Assembly: GCA_934692675.1 (NCBI GenBank)
Contig: CAKUUD010000001.1
Span: forward strand, 62,001-126,000
Direction of reading: 5' to 3'
From: an uncultured Eubacteriales bacterium
Lineage (GTDB): Bacteria > Bacillota > Clostridia > Oscillospirales > Acutalibacteraceae
DNA length: 64,000 bases
A program made the position numbers and the translations under genes. This document shows positions 42,692 to 51,675 of the stretch, one piece after another (positions within the stretch are counted from its first letter, which is position 1; every line of letters begins with the position of its first letter). Under the pieces are notes generated by a model that did no database searches, was not told the DNA's origin, and saw only the letters and a list, made by a program, of their open reading frames with translations.

Positions 42692-43972
42692 TTATAATTG
42701 CTTTCCGCAGTTTGGACAAAATTTAGGTAAAGGCCTTCCTTCAAATGGTTTCCAGCCGCAATTTGGGCATTTTTCAGATTTTTGTTGAGAAAAATGAGGT
42801 TTTCCACAATTTTGACAGAATTTTCCAACATTTTCCGAACCGCATTCACATTTCCACGCAGAAATCTCAGAAGGACGAGCTTTTCCGCAGTTTTGACAGA
42901 ACTTACCGGTAGATGTATTTCCACATGAGCATTCCCAACTATCCGGATTATCTGCACTTTCATTTTGCTGATTCATTGCAAAAAGATTATTTGTATTTAT
43001 TCCTCCGGCGTTTTGTGCCATTCCCATTCCCAAAAATCCCGTCATCGCGCCATTTTGGTTTGAGGCCGCAGCTTTCATAGCGTCAGCCTGAGCTCCTACC
43101 AAAGTTGCTGCTGCCATTCCCGGGTTTCTCATAATGGCGTTCTTTTGAGCTTGTTTTATTATTTCGGAATCCTCCTCCGGCAATGTAATTGGGTTCATAG
43201 CAATTGAAACAATCGCCAATCCGCGAAGCTCGGTCCACTTTTTTGTAAGCACTTCATTCATTGCGCTTGCAAGTTCTTCGGCATGACCGGGGAGTGCGCT
43301 GGGTCTTACTCCAAGTTCAGAAATTTTTGCAAATGCAGGTTGAAGAGCACTTATAAATTCTGTTTTTAATTGGCTATCTATTTCTTCACGAGTATAATCT
43401 TTTTCAACGTTTCCACATACGTTTGTGTAAAATAAGAGGGGATTCACGATTTTGTAAGAATATATACCTGAACACCTTACTGAAACATCAATGTCTAAGC
43501 CTATATTTTTATCAACCACTCTAAATGGAATCGGATTAGGAGTTCCAAATTTATTATCAACAAGCTCTTTTGTATTAAAATAATAAACTCGTTGATCCTT
43601 TGCGGTGTCTCCGCCATAGGTAAATCTTTTCCCGATGGTTTTAAAAGTATCTATTATTGACTTACTTAATTTTCCGTTAAAAATGCTCGGTTCGCTTGAA
43701 GTATCATAAGTAAACTCTCCCGGCTCAGCGCATATTTCAACTATTTTTCCTTGCTCTACAATCATCATGCACTGCCCGTCTGCCACGGCAATACCCGAAC
43801 CATTAGATATGATATTATCATGTCCTTTGGTGTTCGATGATCTTCCACCAATCTTTTTTTGCCCTCTAACCATCATTGTGTTTTTATCCATGGCTTCACA
43901 GTAAAAAAACTCTTTCCATTGGTCTGCCAAAGTTCCGCCGATAGCTCCTAGTCCTGCTTTAATTAATCCCAT
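42692..43972 (-). CDS. SPFH-domain protein with three C-terminal zinc ribbons (YdjI-like)
   Basis: Residues 1-300 form the SPFH part of the 'virion-core-like' type (MGLIKAGLGAIGGTLADQWKEFFYCEAM, TYDTSSEPSIF, GLDIDVSVRCSGIYSYKI). An Ala/Gly/Met/Asn-rich linker follows (about 295-345). Then come zinc-ribbon repeats (WECSCGNTSTGKFCQNCGK; WKCECGSENVGKFCQNCGK; EKCPNCGWKP...KFCPNCGK). SPFH proteins form membrane-bound oligomers that scaffold microdomains. The ATG at 43972 follows AAAGGAG; the longer TTG frame encloses that site. It heads the three-gene cluster on the minus strand. Confidence 0.87.
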   Translation of the reverse strand: MGLIKAGLGAIGGTLADQWKEFFYCEAMDKNTMMVRGQKKIGGRSSNTKGHDNIISNGSGIAVADGQCMMIVEQGKIVEICAEPGEFTYDTSSEPSIFNGKLSKSIIDTFKTIGKRFTYGGDTAKDQRVYYFNTKELVDNKFGTPNPIPFRVVDKNIGLDIDVSVRCSGIYSYKIVNPLLFYTNVCGNVEKDYTREEIDSQLKTEFISALQPAFAKISELGVRPSALPGHAEELASAMNEVLTKKWTELRGLAIVSIAMNPITLPEEDSEIIKQAQKNAIMRNPGMAAATLVGAQADAMKAAASNQNGAMTGFLGMGMAQNAGGINTNNLFAMNQQNESADNPDSWECSCGNTSTGKFCQNCGKARPSEISAWKCECGSENVGKFCQNCGKPHFSQQKSEKCPNCGWKPFEGRPLPKFCPNCGKQL

Positions 43973-44071
43973 AAAAATTTCTCCTTTCAATAAAATATAT
44001 CTTTACAGTTTTTGAAGTTTTATTAAAGGTTTTAAACTCATTAATAAAACTTCTTTTTTCTGTATCCGTTA

Positions 44072-44626
44072 TTATTTAAGTTCAATTTTGCTGACAATTT
44101 CTTCGGCTTCAGCGCTTTCTTTAAATTCCTTACCTGCAACAACGATCTTGAATACCTCATTAGAATTCGAGACATACCTATAGATATCAGATTCTACGCC
44201 ATTTACATAAGTGCTGATTTTAACCATTTTCTTATTTCCGAATTCTAGTTCCGAAACGGGAGATTTAGAATATCTACCTGAGTCTTTTATAAAATCCTCT
44301 TTCATTTTTTCAAAAGGATAAGTTCCGTCACTATTTTTTTCTACACCAGATGCACCGTCTTTTAAAGTTTCTACAGAAATATATTGTTCCGGTGCCTTTT
44401 GAATCAAGATACTAGGTTTGTAATATTTGGTATCTTTTTCGATGCTGTACGTATTTTCCAAAGTGATTTTTATGTTTCCATTTTCTACAGTTTGAGTTGT
44501 ATTTTTTATTGAGGCAGTATTAGTATTATCGCTTGTGTTTTTATCGTTTGTATTTGAGCATCCGCATGAAATCGCACACATTAATAATGATGCTGATAAT
44601 AAAATAATATATTTTTTGCAGTTCAT
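44072..44626 (-). CDS. Lipoprotein of unknown function (184 aa)
   Basis: The signal peptide ends in a lipobox (AISCGC, Cys23 the likely lipid site). A Thr/Asn/Asp-rich linker leads to a domain (about 50-184) with alternating strands and helices: GNIKITLENTYSIEK, YKPSILIQKAPEQYISVETL, SDIYRYVSNSNEVFKIVVAGKEF and a final helix EEIVSKIELK. This end matches that of the next lipoprotein (EILNTIELK), so the two are distant paralogs of one small-lipoprotein type. Ribosome site AAGGAGG. It lies between the SPFH cluster and its paralog. Confidence 0.78.
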   Translation of the reverse strand: MNCKKYIILLSASLLMCAISCGCSNTNDKNTSDNTNTASIKNTTQTVENGNIKITLENTYSIEKDTKYYKPSILIQKAPEQYISVETLKDGASGVEKNSDGTYPFEKMKEDFIKDSGRYSKSPVSELEFGNKKMVKISTYVNGVESDIYRYVSNSNEVFKIVVAGKEFKESAEAEEIVSKIELK

Positions 44627-44637
44627 AATATACCTCC

Positions 44638-45159
44638 TTAATTATATTTTAGCTCAATAGTGTTAAGTATTTCTTTCATTTCGTCTGAGTTAAAAACCTT
44701 TTCAACGTCTTCTTTTTTGTATCCTTCTTTCGTTGAATAAACATGAAAATCAGCATAATATTTATCGTTAATTGGCAAATAAATATTATAACGATTGTAG
44801 GGGGCGTAATAATACGAAATTCCCGAAACTTTATTGAGTGTTACCTCGGTGTAGTCTTCGCTGGATGACATTTTTTCTTTTACTTTATTGAAATCTTCAT
44901 TCGAAGATAAGCTCATTATATCAACTGCAATTTTGTACTTGTCGAATATCCATATAGCATTCTCAGAACTCGTGCGCAAGTCTTTGGCTTCGGTGGAATA
45001 ATTACATTCCAATTCTTCCGGGTACTTAAAAGAGATGCTTGTTTTGGTTTTTTCGTCTTCGTAATTTGTTGTCTGTAATTTTTTTCCGCACCCTACAAGC
45101 AGTACCACTCCGGCTACTATCGCGGATATTAATCCTACATTTCTAAAAAATTTTTTCAT
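44638..45159 (-). CDS. Lipoprotein of unknown function (173 aa), paralog of the previous one
   Basis: The signal peptide (MKKFFRNVGLISAIVAGVVLLVGC) ends in a lipobox with Cys24. The mature domain starts with EDEKTKTSISFKYPEEL and has a middle IAVDIMSLSSNEDFNKVKEKM and DYTEVTLNKVSGISYYY, ending MKEILNTIELKYN, a layout seen in many clostridial lipoproteins with PsbP-like folds. It lies 11 bases before the next gene on the minus strand, so the two are co-transcribed. Function is unknown. Confidence 0.78.
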   Translation of the reverse strand: MKKFFRNVGLISAIVAGVVLLVGCGKKLQTTNYEDEKTKTSISFKYPEELECNYSTEAKDLRTSSENAIWIFDKYKIAVDIMSLSSNEDFNKVKEKMSSSEDYTEVTLNKVSGISYYYAPYNRYNIYLPINDKYYADFHVYSTKEGYKKEDVEKVFNSDEMKEILNTIELKYN

Positions 45160-45356
45160 GATTAAAATTCCTCCTTAATTTTATTTTGTATATTCAAATC
45201 CATTATACTCTTTTTACGAAAATTATGCAATATATACTAACTTAAAATTATATTAATGATTATTTTGTTATTTAGTTATGAAATGCTTGATTTTGAATAA
45301 AATAATTCTCTATGCCGATAATATATGAAGAATTTTATGTAAAAGGGGATTGCTTG

Positions 45357-45521
45357 GTGAAATCTTTTGAGAAGGACAAAAAACTAAATGTAACAAATCA
45401 AAAACAGCAAATAAGCTTTAAAGATCTGTCTAGTTCAATCGAACATACCTGTATGAAAAATTGTATTGAAAATACTTTTTTGAACAATATTAAATCAAAA
45501 AATAAAAAGATCACACCTTAA
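45357..45521 (+). CDS. Small hypothetical protein next to rnpB (54 aa)
   Basis: A GTG start sits 7 bases after AAAAGGGGA, and the frame ends at the terminator. The product is basic and has two cysteines close together (HTCMKNC). The frame is open further upstream to an ATG at 45312, but without a ribosome site. I do not recognise it. The good ribosome site and the terminator directly after it argue for a real gene. Confidence 0.5.
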   Translation: MKSFEKDKKLNVTNQKQQISFKDLSSSIEHTCMKNCIENTFLNNIKSKNKKITP

Positions 45522-45534
45522 AATAAGGTGTGAT
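45510..45534. terminator. Bidirectional terminator between the small gene and rnpB
   Basis: A perfect 11-bp stem (ATCACACCTTA / TAAGGTGTGAT, 3-base loop) is followed by TATTTTT on the plus strand and CTTTTTATTTT on the minus strand. It ends rnpB and the small gene. Confidence 0.88.
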
Positions 45535-45540
45535 TATTTT

Positions 45541-45880
45541 TGGTAAGTAGACCGATAAGCCGAATTCTGTCGAGAGTAATCATCTATCTTGGCCAAGTGT
45601 CGCCACACTGGCTCAGTGCCACCTTTTCTTGCGCCGAGCAAGCGCTTTTTTACCAAACAGGTGTTGCTCCGACTAGGGTTTACATGGCCATGCAGTTTCC
45701 TACATGCCGGTGAGCTCTTACCTCGCCATTTCATCCTTACCCGAGTAAAACCCGGGCGGTATATTTCTGTTGCACTTTCCCTGAGGTCGCCCTCGGCGGT
45801 TGTTAACCGTTAGTCTGCTCTTTGGAGCTCGGACTTTCCTCGTACAGTCAAAACTGTACGCGATTACTTGGCCTACTCAG
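45541..45880 (-). ncRNA. rnpB: RNase P RNA, bacterial type A
   Basis: On the minus strand the conserved core is seen: ACGAGGAAAGTCCGAGCTC, then the CR-type AGTGCAACAGAAATATACCG, GGTAAGGATGAAATGGCGAG and GAGGTAAGAGCTCACCGG, and the 3' ACAGAATTCGGCTTAT followed by GGTCTACTT, which pairs with the 5' GAGTAGGCC (P1). Its ~340 nt and the layout fit type A. It makes the catalytic RNA that trims tRNA 5' ends. Confidence 0.96.
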
Positions 45881-45884
45881 GTTT

Positions 45885-45913
45885 ATTATAACAAATAGTT
45901 AAAGGTTTTTCAA
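45885..45913 (-). promoter_or_regulatory. rnpB promoter
   Basis: On the minus strand a -35 TTGAAA (45913-45908) and a perfect -10 TATAAT (45890-45885) are 17 bases apart, just before the RNA 5' end. Confidence 0.85.
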
Positions 45914-45920
45914 ATATTAT

Positions 45921-47435
45921 TTACTTAATGTATTTGATGATAGCCCCAGTAATAGACACTGACGCACCAATAATACTGGCAATTACCTTAGCCTTGAATT
46001 TTATACTTTCAAGATAACGTTTTGATTTTTGCTTCTCTACACTCTTAGCAACGTATCTTATACTTGCTTCGTAAGTCGACACCTTACTAGTAAGTTCCTT
46101 GTATTGCTCCTTTATTTCCTCAAATTGATTTTCGTAAGTTCTGAATGCTTTTTCAAATAGATTTTTGTTAGTATTATCGATATTTTTTGGCTTAGATTTA
46201 TTTACCAAATTTGCAATGCTTTCATTCGATGCTCCAAAATTAGCTTCCAATTGCTTAATTTTTTCGGTGATACTACTGTAATTCGAGGGAGAAGTAGCAA
46301 GTTTAATCGCTTCTGATAAGTTTGTAAATGTTTCTTCCATCATTAACGATACACTTTTCAATCTCGAAGCGTAGGAACTATCGTTTTTGGTGTTTTTGTT
46401 TTCAAAAACTTCGGCTCTAAATGCAAAATTGGAGTTTTTTATTTTTTGGGACAATTTATCTATTTCACTTTTAAACTCAGTTATGTTATTCAGCGATTTT
46501 TGGGCTTTTCTAGACCAGTACGTTTTAAAATCTTTTGTTAATTCTTCTAAACATTCAAATGATGCATTCAAATCTTTTTCATAATTTTTACATTTGAGGG
46601 AGAAACTCATATATTTGTTTTTCATAAATCCCAGATTATCTTCATCGTCTTTAGGCATATTCTTTAAATCATAGAGCTTTTTAAATTTGTGTTGCTTTTT
46701 GTATAGATTATTATACATTTTTATTGAATTTGTTAAAAATTTAGCCATAGCTTCAGCGTATAAAGGAATTGGTTTCTCTCCTAATTTTGACACATTGGTC
46801 GAATCCAAAAAGCAATTAGTGTTTATAGGAGCGATGTCGGCCAAAGCCTCCTTATTTTCTGCTTTCAAAATATTATCTGATAGGTCTTCAATGTTTTCGT
46901 CCGTTCTAAGATATAAAACATAGTTAAAATCATCAGAAAATTTCTTTAAAATATCTTTATCTAAGTTGATTTTCCTGTCTCCGACTATAGATTCCATACC
47001 TTTTTTTAAGTTTTCGAAATTTTTATAATATTCACCGAGTTTTTCATTTTCGCTTCTGTCTTTGGAAAATAATCCAGAAATTCCTAAGGTAGAAAGGGAA
47101 TTTTCTTTGATGGATTCCAACAATGAATCTAGATTAGAATGAATCTTAAGAGACATTTTTTTAATCTTGTCAGATCCTTTACAATTGTCAAAGTAAGCGT
47201 AATAAAGAGCCAGTTTGTATAGAGAATTTCCTATTGCTGCTTCCAGCTTTTTTAAATTGCTGACAATAGTGGAGTTGAACTTAAAAAAAGCCAATTTCCC
47301 GGGAGCATATTTATCAAAATTTTTCTTAAAATCTGAATAAATTTTTTCACAATCTTTTAAAACGTTAGAAGGAACACAAATGTCGGACTCTTTGAATTCT
47401 ATAGAAGAAGTTGTACGGTCTAGTTTTTTTGCCAT
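45921..47435 (-). CDS. Long helical protein with a C-terminal membrane anchor (504 aa)
   Basis: Nearly the whole sequence is predicted helical and Lys/Glu/Asn-rich, with heptad-like stretches (for example about 240-300 and 395-470). The end is hydrophobic (VIASIIGASVSITGAIIKYI, last 21 residues), giving a tail-anchored topology with the bulk in the cytosol. No signal peptide and no enzyme motif are present. The longer GTG frame encloses the AAGGAG site; the ATG at 47435 has 10-base spacing. A good promoter lies just upstream (47495-47522). Role unknown; it may be a scaffold or a toxin-like coiled-coil protein, but nothing supports a specific function. Confidence 0.8.
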   Translation of the reverse strand: MAKKLDRTTSSIEFKESDICVPSNVLKDCEKIYSDFKKNFDKYAPGKLAFFKFNSTIVSNLKKLEAAIGNSLYKLALYYAYFDNCKGSDKIKKMSLKIHSNLDSLLESIKENSLSTLGISGLFSKDRSENEKLGEYYKNFENLKKGMESIVGDRKINLDKDILKKFSDDFNYVLYLRTDENIEDLSDNILKAENKEALADIAPINTNCFLDSTNVSKLGEKPIPLYAEAMAKFLTNSIKMYNNLYKKQHKFKKLYDLKNMPKDDEDNLGFMKNKYMSFSLKCKNYEKDLNASFECLEELTKDFKTYWSRKAQKSLNNITEFKSEIDKLSQKIKNSNFAFRAEVFENKNTKNDSSYASRLKSVSLMMEETFTNLSEAIKLATSPSNYSSITEKIKQLEANFGASNESIANLVNKSKPKNIDNTNKNLFEKAFRTYENQFEEIKEQYKELTSKVSTYEASIRYVAKSVEKQKSKRYLESIKFKAKVIASIIGASVSITGAIIKYIK

Positions 47436-47494
47436 AAAATTCACACTCCTTGTTAATTTTTTTGTTCAAATCAAAAATAATTATCATGGAGTAT

Positions 47495-47522
47495 ATTTTA
47501 TCATATTTTCTGAGGTTGTCAA
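47495..47522 (-). promoter_or_regulatory. Promoter of the coiled-coil protein gene
   Basis: On the minus strand a perfect -35 TTGACA (47522-47517) and a -10 TAAAAT (47500-47495) are 16 bases apart, about 60 bases before the ATG. Confidence 0.75.
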
Positions 47523-47532
47523 TATTTTTTTG

Positions 47533-48015
47533 TTACGATTCAACAATGTCGAATTTAACGTTACTTATTTTTTGTGAATATTTTTGAAAATTCCAGGATT
47601 TAAATTTTAACCCCGGACAAATGTCATTTAAAGGCACAAGCACAAAATTTCTTTCGAGCATTCGTGGGTGGGGGAGAGTAAGATTCGCCAAATTTACTTC
47701 TAAATTTTCGTATAACAAAATGTCAATATCTATAGTTCTTGCACAAAACCTATGCGTTCGAACTCTTCCCATAGCCGATTCAATTCCCAAACATGCTCCC
47801 ATGAGCATCTCGGGGCTTAATTTCGTGGAAATTACGGCGCAACAATTTATATATTTACTTTGTTTTTCCTGAGTCCCAAATGGCTCCGTTTCATAGAATT
47901 TTGAAACTTTCACTACGGAAGTCTTTTCCAGATTATCGAGCGCTTGAATAGCATTTTTCAGATTGCTCATGCGCTCGCCTAAGTTACTTCCTAGTGACAA
48001 AACAGCTTCGCTCAA
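47533..48015 (-). CDS. folK: HPPK, 6-hydroxymethyl-dihydropterin pyrophosphokinase
   Basis: FolK transfers pyrophosphate from ATP to 6-hydroxymethyl-dihydropterin. It shows LSLGSNLGER, KFYETEPFG, INCCAVISTKLSP, the ATP-binding RTHRFCARTIDIDILLY and LTLPHPRMLERNFVLVPL. The length of 160 aa is usual. The start is TTG (48015), just after the folB stop at 48025, with GAGG a little far upstream, so coupling to folB is likely. Confidence 0.95.
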   Translation of the reverse strand: MSEAVLSLGSNLGERMSNLKNAIQALDNLEKTSVVKVSKFYETEPFGTQEKQSKYINCCAVISTKLSPEMLMGACLGIESAMGRVRTHRFCARTIDIDILLYENLEVNLANLTLPHPRMLERNFVLVPLNDICPGLKFKSWNFQKYSQKISNVKFDIVES

Positions 48016-48024
48016 ACTAAAAAT

Positions 48025-48396
48025 TTACCTCTTTTCTTTTCGATTTCTCGTGATTTCTATTCCTACATATTCAAAATCTTCCTTGATGGGCGCTTCCGGC
48101 TTTTTTAAAGTCAGTTTAATTTTTTCGATTTCCTTGTATTCATCCAGCAACGAATCGCATAAAACTTCCGCACATTTTTCCAAAAGATTATATGATTTCT
48201 TTGTAAAAATTTCTTTCATTTTTCGCATAACAACGGAATAGCTCAAGGTATCTTCAATTTCGTCGCTCAGGTATCCTGGAGTTTTTGATGTTGTTATTTC
48301 TGCGTCAATATAAAAGTTTTGCCCGTTTATTTTTTCTTCCTGGTGCACTCCGTGGTGCGCAAATATTCTAAAGTTTTTTATAATTATTTTATTCAT
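48025..48396 (-). CDS. folB: Dihydroneopterin aldolase
   Basis: FolB splits dihydroneopterin to 6-hydroxymethyl-dihydropterin. The sequence shows the small T-fold pattern: FRIFAHHGVHQEEKINGQNFYIDAEI at the N-terminus, the catalytic E and a middle DTLSYSVVMRKM, then LLEKCAEVLCDSLL and LKKPEAPI. The ATG at 48396 lies inside folP's last codons; the longer frame to 48411 is less likely since 123 aa fits the family. It overlaps folP by 8 bases. Confidence 0.93.
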   Translation of the reverse strand: MNKIIIKNFRIFAHHGVHQEEKINGQNFYIDAEITTSKTPGYLSDEIEDTLSYSVVMRKMKEIFTKKSYNLLEKCAEVLCDSLLDEYKEIEKIKLTLKKPEAPIKEDFEYVGIEITRNRKEKR

Positions 48397-49195
48397 CAGC
48401 ACAAGTCCCATTTAGTATTCTGTCAGTGACTTTAGCGGCTTGCACCGCAGCAGCAACGTCATGAACTCTTATTATATTCGCGCCTTGATTTATGCAAAGT
48501 GTATCTGCAGCTATAGTGCCAAAAATTCTTTCCTCGGGAGGAGGGTTACCGCAATTAACCCCGATAACTCGTTTTCTCGATAATCCTACCATAATGGCAT
48601 TGCTTTCAAGTCTTAAATTTTTAAGATTCCTTATGATGTAGGCATCTTGGTCTTGATTTTTTGAAAATCCAATTCCGGGGTCAAAGCATAGACAATCACT
48701 TTCTAAGCCTAAATCTAGACATTCTCTCAATTTCTTTTTGAAGAAATCTCTAATATTTGTATTATTTTCATTGTGCGTAATTATCAGACCGCATCTGTGA
48801 TTTTTGGCTACGTTAATCATTTCTCTATTCGTGGTTCCCGAAACATCATTAATAATTTCAGCACCTAGATGCATACATTCTTCTGCCACTTCAGGATAAA
48901 ATGTATCGATAGATATGGGAATTTTAATTTTTCCCTTTAAATTTAAAAGGACTTCTTCCAATCTTTTAAATTCTTCTGCGGGAGAAATTTTTAAGAACCC
49001 AGGACGAGTTGATTGCCCGCCAATATCCAGAATATCGGCTCCTTCGCTTTGAATTTTAAGAGCTCTTTCTACAGCGGAATTTACAGAATTGTATTTCCCG
49101 CCATCGGAAAAAGAATCCGGTGTGACATTTAAAATTCCCATCACCAAAGTTTTGTCTGCTAGATTGAAAGATTTATTTTTAGTTTTGAATATCAT
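48389..49195 (-). CDS. folP: Dihydropteroate synthase
   Basis: FolP joins p-aminobenzoate to the pterin pyrophosphate. The two signatures are present: GILNVTPDSFSDGG (about 20-33) and DIGGQSTRPG (about 57-66), then SIDTFYPEVAEECMHLGAEIINDVSG, FDPGIGFSK and RVHDV. The length is 268 aa. It is first in the folP-folB-folK set on the minus strand, 17 bases after the transglutaminase-like gene. The enzyme is the sulfonamide target; nothing indicates resistance. Confidence 0.96.
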   Translation of the reverse strand: MIFKTKNKSFNLADKTLVMGILNVTPDSFSDGGKYNSVNSAVERALKIQSEGADILDIGGQSTRPGFLKISPAEEFKRLEEVLLNLKGKIKIPISIDTFYPEVAEECMHLGAEIINDVSGTTNREMINVAKNHRCGLIITHNENNTNIRDFFKKKLRECLDLGLESDCLCFDPGIGFSKNQDQDAYIIRNLKNLRLESNAIMVGLSRKRVIGVNCGNPPPEERIFGTIAADTLCINQGANIIRVHDVAAAVQAAKVTDRILNGTCADE

Positions 49196-49211
49196 ATATT
49201 TTCTATCACCT

Positions 49212-50525
49212 TTAAGAGTAAATGAGTTTCAAAGTTAGCACATTTTGAGCGTTATTTTCGGAGTACAACGTTTGAGAAGCGCTGAGCTTTTTGTCGTTTG
49301 GAAGGGACTTATTTGCAATTTTTATACACTTAAAAAATTCGTACGGACTTTTGCTAAGCATCCCTTCTTTTATGGGTTTAAAATTATTGGAGGTTATCAT
49401 TAAATGCAAGCGTTCCTGTTTATCCGAAGCTAGCTTGATTAGTGCGTTTACAATGGCTTTTTCAGCTTGGTCATTTAAAGAATTTATTCTAATTGAATTT
49501 TTTTCAAGATAATTTTCTTCCATATGGTCGCATTCCGGAAGGTAAAAATTCAATCTATCGGTTCTCGAAAAATCTTCGGAAGTTTTTGAGAGTTTATTTA
49601 TTTTATGAGTTTTTTGAATTAATTTATCCGACAAATTTAAATAATCATATCTCTGCAAAAATCCCGCGGCATCCCAAGTAGTGTCAACATGGTACCAGTT
49701 GCCATTTACTTTTACGATGTTCCACATATGGGGCTCTGTGTTTCGCGCGCCTGTTACTGTTTGGCATTTTACTCCGCAATTTACTAGTAGCAATTGCATT
49801 GCCTTTGAAATTCCTTCGCATACCGCCTTGCCCTCAACCAAGCACCCGTAGGAAGTATAGATAAGAGCATTGGAATCGCTTTTTTCATAGGTGCAGTTAT
49901 CGATTATATAATCATGAACATATAATTCTTTTTCGTAATCCGAGTTCATATTTTTTGCTTCTTTGACTATTTCCGAAACTCTGGATTTTAATTTTGCAAC
50001 AGCTTCTTTTTGGTCGTTTTTAGTGAATGTTGAATTTAATTTTACAATTGTTGTATTTCCTGAATGATTGTAGCTGAACGAATTGGATATCCAGAATATT
50101 TCCGGGCAATCATATTGAATTGCATAAAGAACTTTTTTTATTTGCGCTATAGACAAATTACAATTTGGAATGCTGATTGGGGAAATAACATAAAGGTTAT
50201 AGTTTTTATATTTTTCGTCTGTGATTAAATCTGCGTTCTTTTTTATTAAACTGTAACACTTCTTTTCCGAATTTGTAGAAAGGGTGTTATAACCTACCGA
50301 TGAGCTGGCTGTTATATAGTTTTCGTTATTTGATATTGTTTTTTCAGAAGGTACTAAATTATACATATTTTCATCATCCTGATATTGATTACTATTTGAG
50401 AATAAGTTAGTGATAAAATTAAAATTTACAAATTCAGGGTAAACTAACTTAACGCAGTAGCATCCTAAAGTCAGCATCATCATGAATATAATTAAAAATA
50501 TAAAAATAATATATCTTTTTTTCAT
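49212..50525 (-). CDS. Membrane-anchored transglutaminase-like protein
   Basis: A signal anchor (IIFIFLIIFMMMLTLGCYCVKLVY, residues 4-27) is followed by a linker and a transglutaminase-like fold: YVHDYIIDNCTYE, then the catalytic Cys in EGKAVCEGISKAMQLLL (about 240), His in HMWNIVKVNGNWYHVDTTWD and the Asp of that motif. Such proteins may cut or cross-link, or bind, cell-wall or coat peptides. The start is the ATG at 50525, 12 bases after AAAGG; an ATG four codons upstream is also open. It lies between FUSC and folP genes with a short gap, and so may be co-transcribed with both; co-location with dpaAB suggests a sporulation or envelope role. Confidence 0.87.
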   Translation of the reverse strand: MKKRYIIFIFLIIFMMMLTLGCYCVKLVYPEFVNFNFITNLFSNSNQYQDDENMYNLVPSEKTISNNENYITASSSVGYNTLSTNSEKKCYSLIKKNADLITDEKYKNYNLYVISPISIPNCNLSIAQIKKVLYAIQYDCPEIFWISNSFSYNHSGNTTIVKLNSTFTKNDQKEAVAKLKSRVSEIVKEAKNMNSDYEKELYVHDYIIDNCTYEKSDSNALIYTSYGCLVEGKAVCEGISKAMQLLLVNCGVKCQTVTGARNTEPHMWNIVKVNGNWYHVDTTWDAAGFLQRYDYLNLSDKLIQKTHKINKLSKTSEDFSRTDRLNFYLPECDHMEENYLEKNSIRINSLNDQAEKAIVNALIKLASDKQERLHLMITSNNFKPIKEGMLSKSPYEFFKCIKIANKSLPNDKKLSASQTLYSENNAQNVLTLKLIYS

Positions 50526-50553
50526 GTTATCACACATCCTTTACAACAATATT

Positions 50554-51066
50554 TTATTTTTCGGAACAATCGGATTTTTTATATTTGAAAAACGTGAATC
50601 GGTTTATTACCATCGCGATAAAAACGCCTAAAAGAGTATCCGCCACCCTTTGTATAACGTAAGTTAGCGTGCTGCTTGTGCTGTCCCCGGATCTTGAAAG
50701 TATTACTATAATTACAACGCAGCCTATCGAAACAGCAGGTTTCCTATTTATTACGTTGCACGCGTACACAACTATTAATATACAAATAGGAAGCATTATA
50801 ATTCGTATCCATTCATATGTAGGAAGACCGCAAATTGATTCAAGCGCTAAATATCCCACTATTCCGCCAATTAATGTTCCGATAATCCTGTTAATTCCTG
50901 TATCCCAGGTTTGTTCGTAGGTTTGCTCCAAACATATAACAGACGCAATGCAGGCGCAGAATATATCTTCGTGATTAAAAAACATTGATATGAAAGCACA
51001 AATCGCCACCGCAATAGCTGTTTTAATGGCTCTTAGGCCCAATCGGTAATCTTTGTTTATTTGCAT
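50554..51066 (-). CDS. FUSC/aromatic-acid-exporter family membrane protein (DUF939-like)
   Basis: About five membrane segments are visible in 170 residues: TAIAVAICAFISMFF, IFCACIASVICLEQ, IIGTLIGGIVGYLAL, IRIIMLPICILIVVYACN and SIGCVVIIVILSR, with a final TLLGVFIAMVINRF. The GLRAIKTAIAV and VADTLLGVFIAMVINRF ends match the aromatic acid exporter family. A longer TTG frame gives 3 more residues; ATG at 51066 is used, though neither has a well-placed ribosome site. Substrate unknown. Confidence 0.84.
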   Translation of the reverse strand: MQINKDYRLGLRAIKTAIAVAICAFISMFFNHEDIFCACIASVICLEQTYEQTWDTGINRIIGTLIGGIVGYLALESICGLPTYEWIRIIMLPICILIVVYACNVINRKPAVSIGCVVIIVILSRSGDSTSSTLTYVIQRVADTLLGVFIAMVINRFTFFKYKKSDCSEK

Positions 51067-51085
51067 ATTTATCAAAGCTTTTGCT

Positions 51086-51595
51086 TTAGTTCTCCTCTCT
51101 TACATTTTGGTATTCAGAAATTATTTCAAGCGATTCATCATTTTCTATCCAGCTCGAAACGTTTATATTCCGAAATTTTTTTGAAGTATCTCTAATGATT
51201 ACGTTTTTTATCCCGGCATTTATTACAAGTCGTTTGCACATGGAACAAGGGCAGGTATTTGCGACGTAAGAGTGGTTGTCCATCTCTTTTCCTACAAGAT
51301 ACAGAGTCGATCCAAGCATTTTTTCGCGTGACGCATGTATAATAGCGTTTGCTTCGGCATGCACCGAACGACAAAATTCATATCGTTCTCCTCTTGGAAT
51401 GTTAAACTTGTTCCGTATGCAAATATTCATGTCTAAGCAATTTTTTCTTCCGCGCGGAGCGCCTGTATATCCCGAAGAAATTATCTGGTCATTATTCACA
51501 ATTACTGCTCCAAAATTTCTCCGTATGCAAGACCCGCGCTTCAGAACTGTTTCTGCTATGTCGAGATAATAATTTTCCTTGTCTATTCTTTCCAT
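51086..51595 (-). CDS. dCMP deaminase (cytidine/deoxycytidylate deaminase family)
   Basis: The zinc-dependent deaminase has CHAEAN-type motif SVHAEANAIIHAS (about 82-94) with catalytic Glu, and TCPCSMCKRLVINAG with two Cys ligands. The N-terminal YYLDIAETVLKRGSCIRRNFGAVIVNNDQIISSGYTGAPRG and NCLDMNICIRNKFNIPRGERYEFC fit dCMP deaminase/ComEB. It feeds dUMP and so dTMP synthesis. The ATG at 51595 follows AAAGGA; the frame is open to 51661 but without a site. 169 aa. The location after dpaB is conserved in some Clostridia. Confidence 0.92.
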   Translation of the reverse strand: MERIDKENYYLDIAETVLKRGSCIRRNFGAVIVNNDQIISSGYTGAPRGRKNCLDMNICIRNKFNIPRGERYEFCRSVHAEANAIIHASREKMLGSTLYLVGKEMDNHSYVANTCPCSMCKRLVINAGIKNVIIRDTSKKFRNINVSSWIENDESLEIISEYQNVREEN

Positions 51596-51675
51596 TTGAA
51601 TGTCCTTTTTGCCAATTACTATTTTTAAGTTATCAAATTTAATTATATCATATAAAATCAAATTTGAAAAATAAT

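Noticed and set aside
45534..45813. Frames on both strands over RNase P RNA
   Set aside because: They lie wholly inside the conserved rnpB sequence and have no ribosome site.
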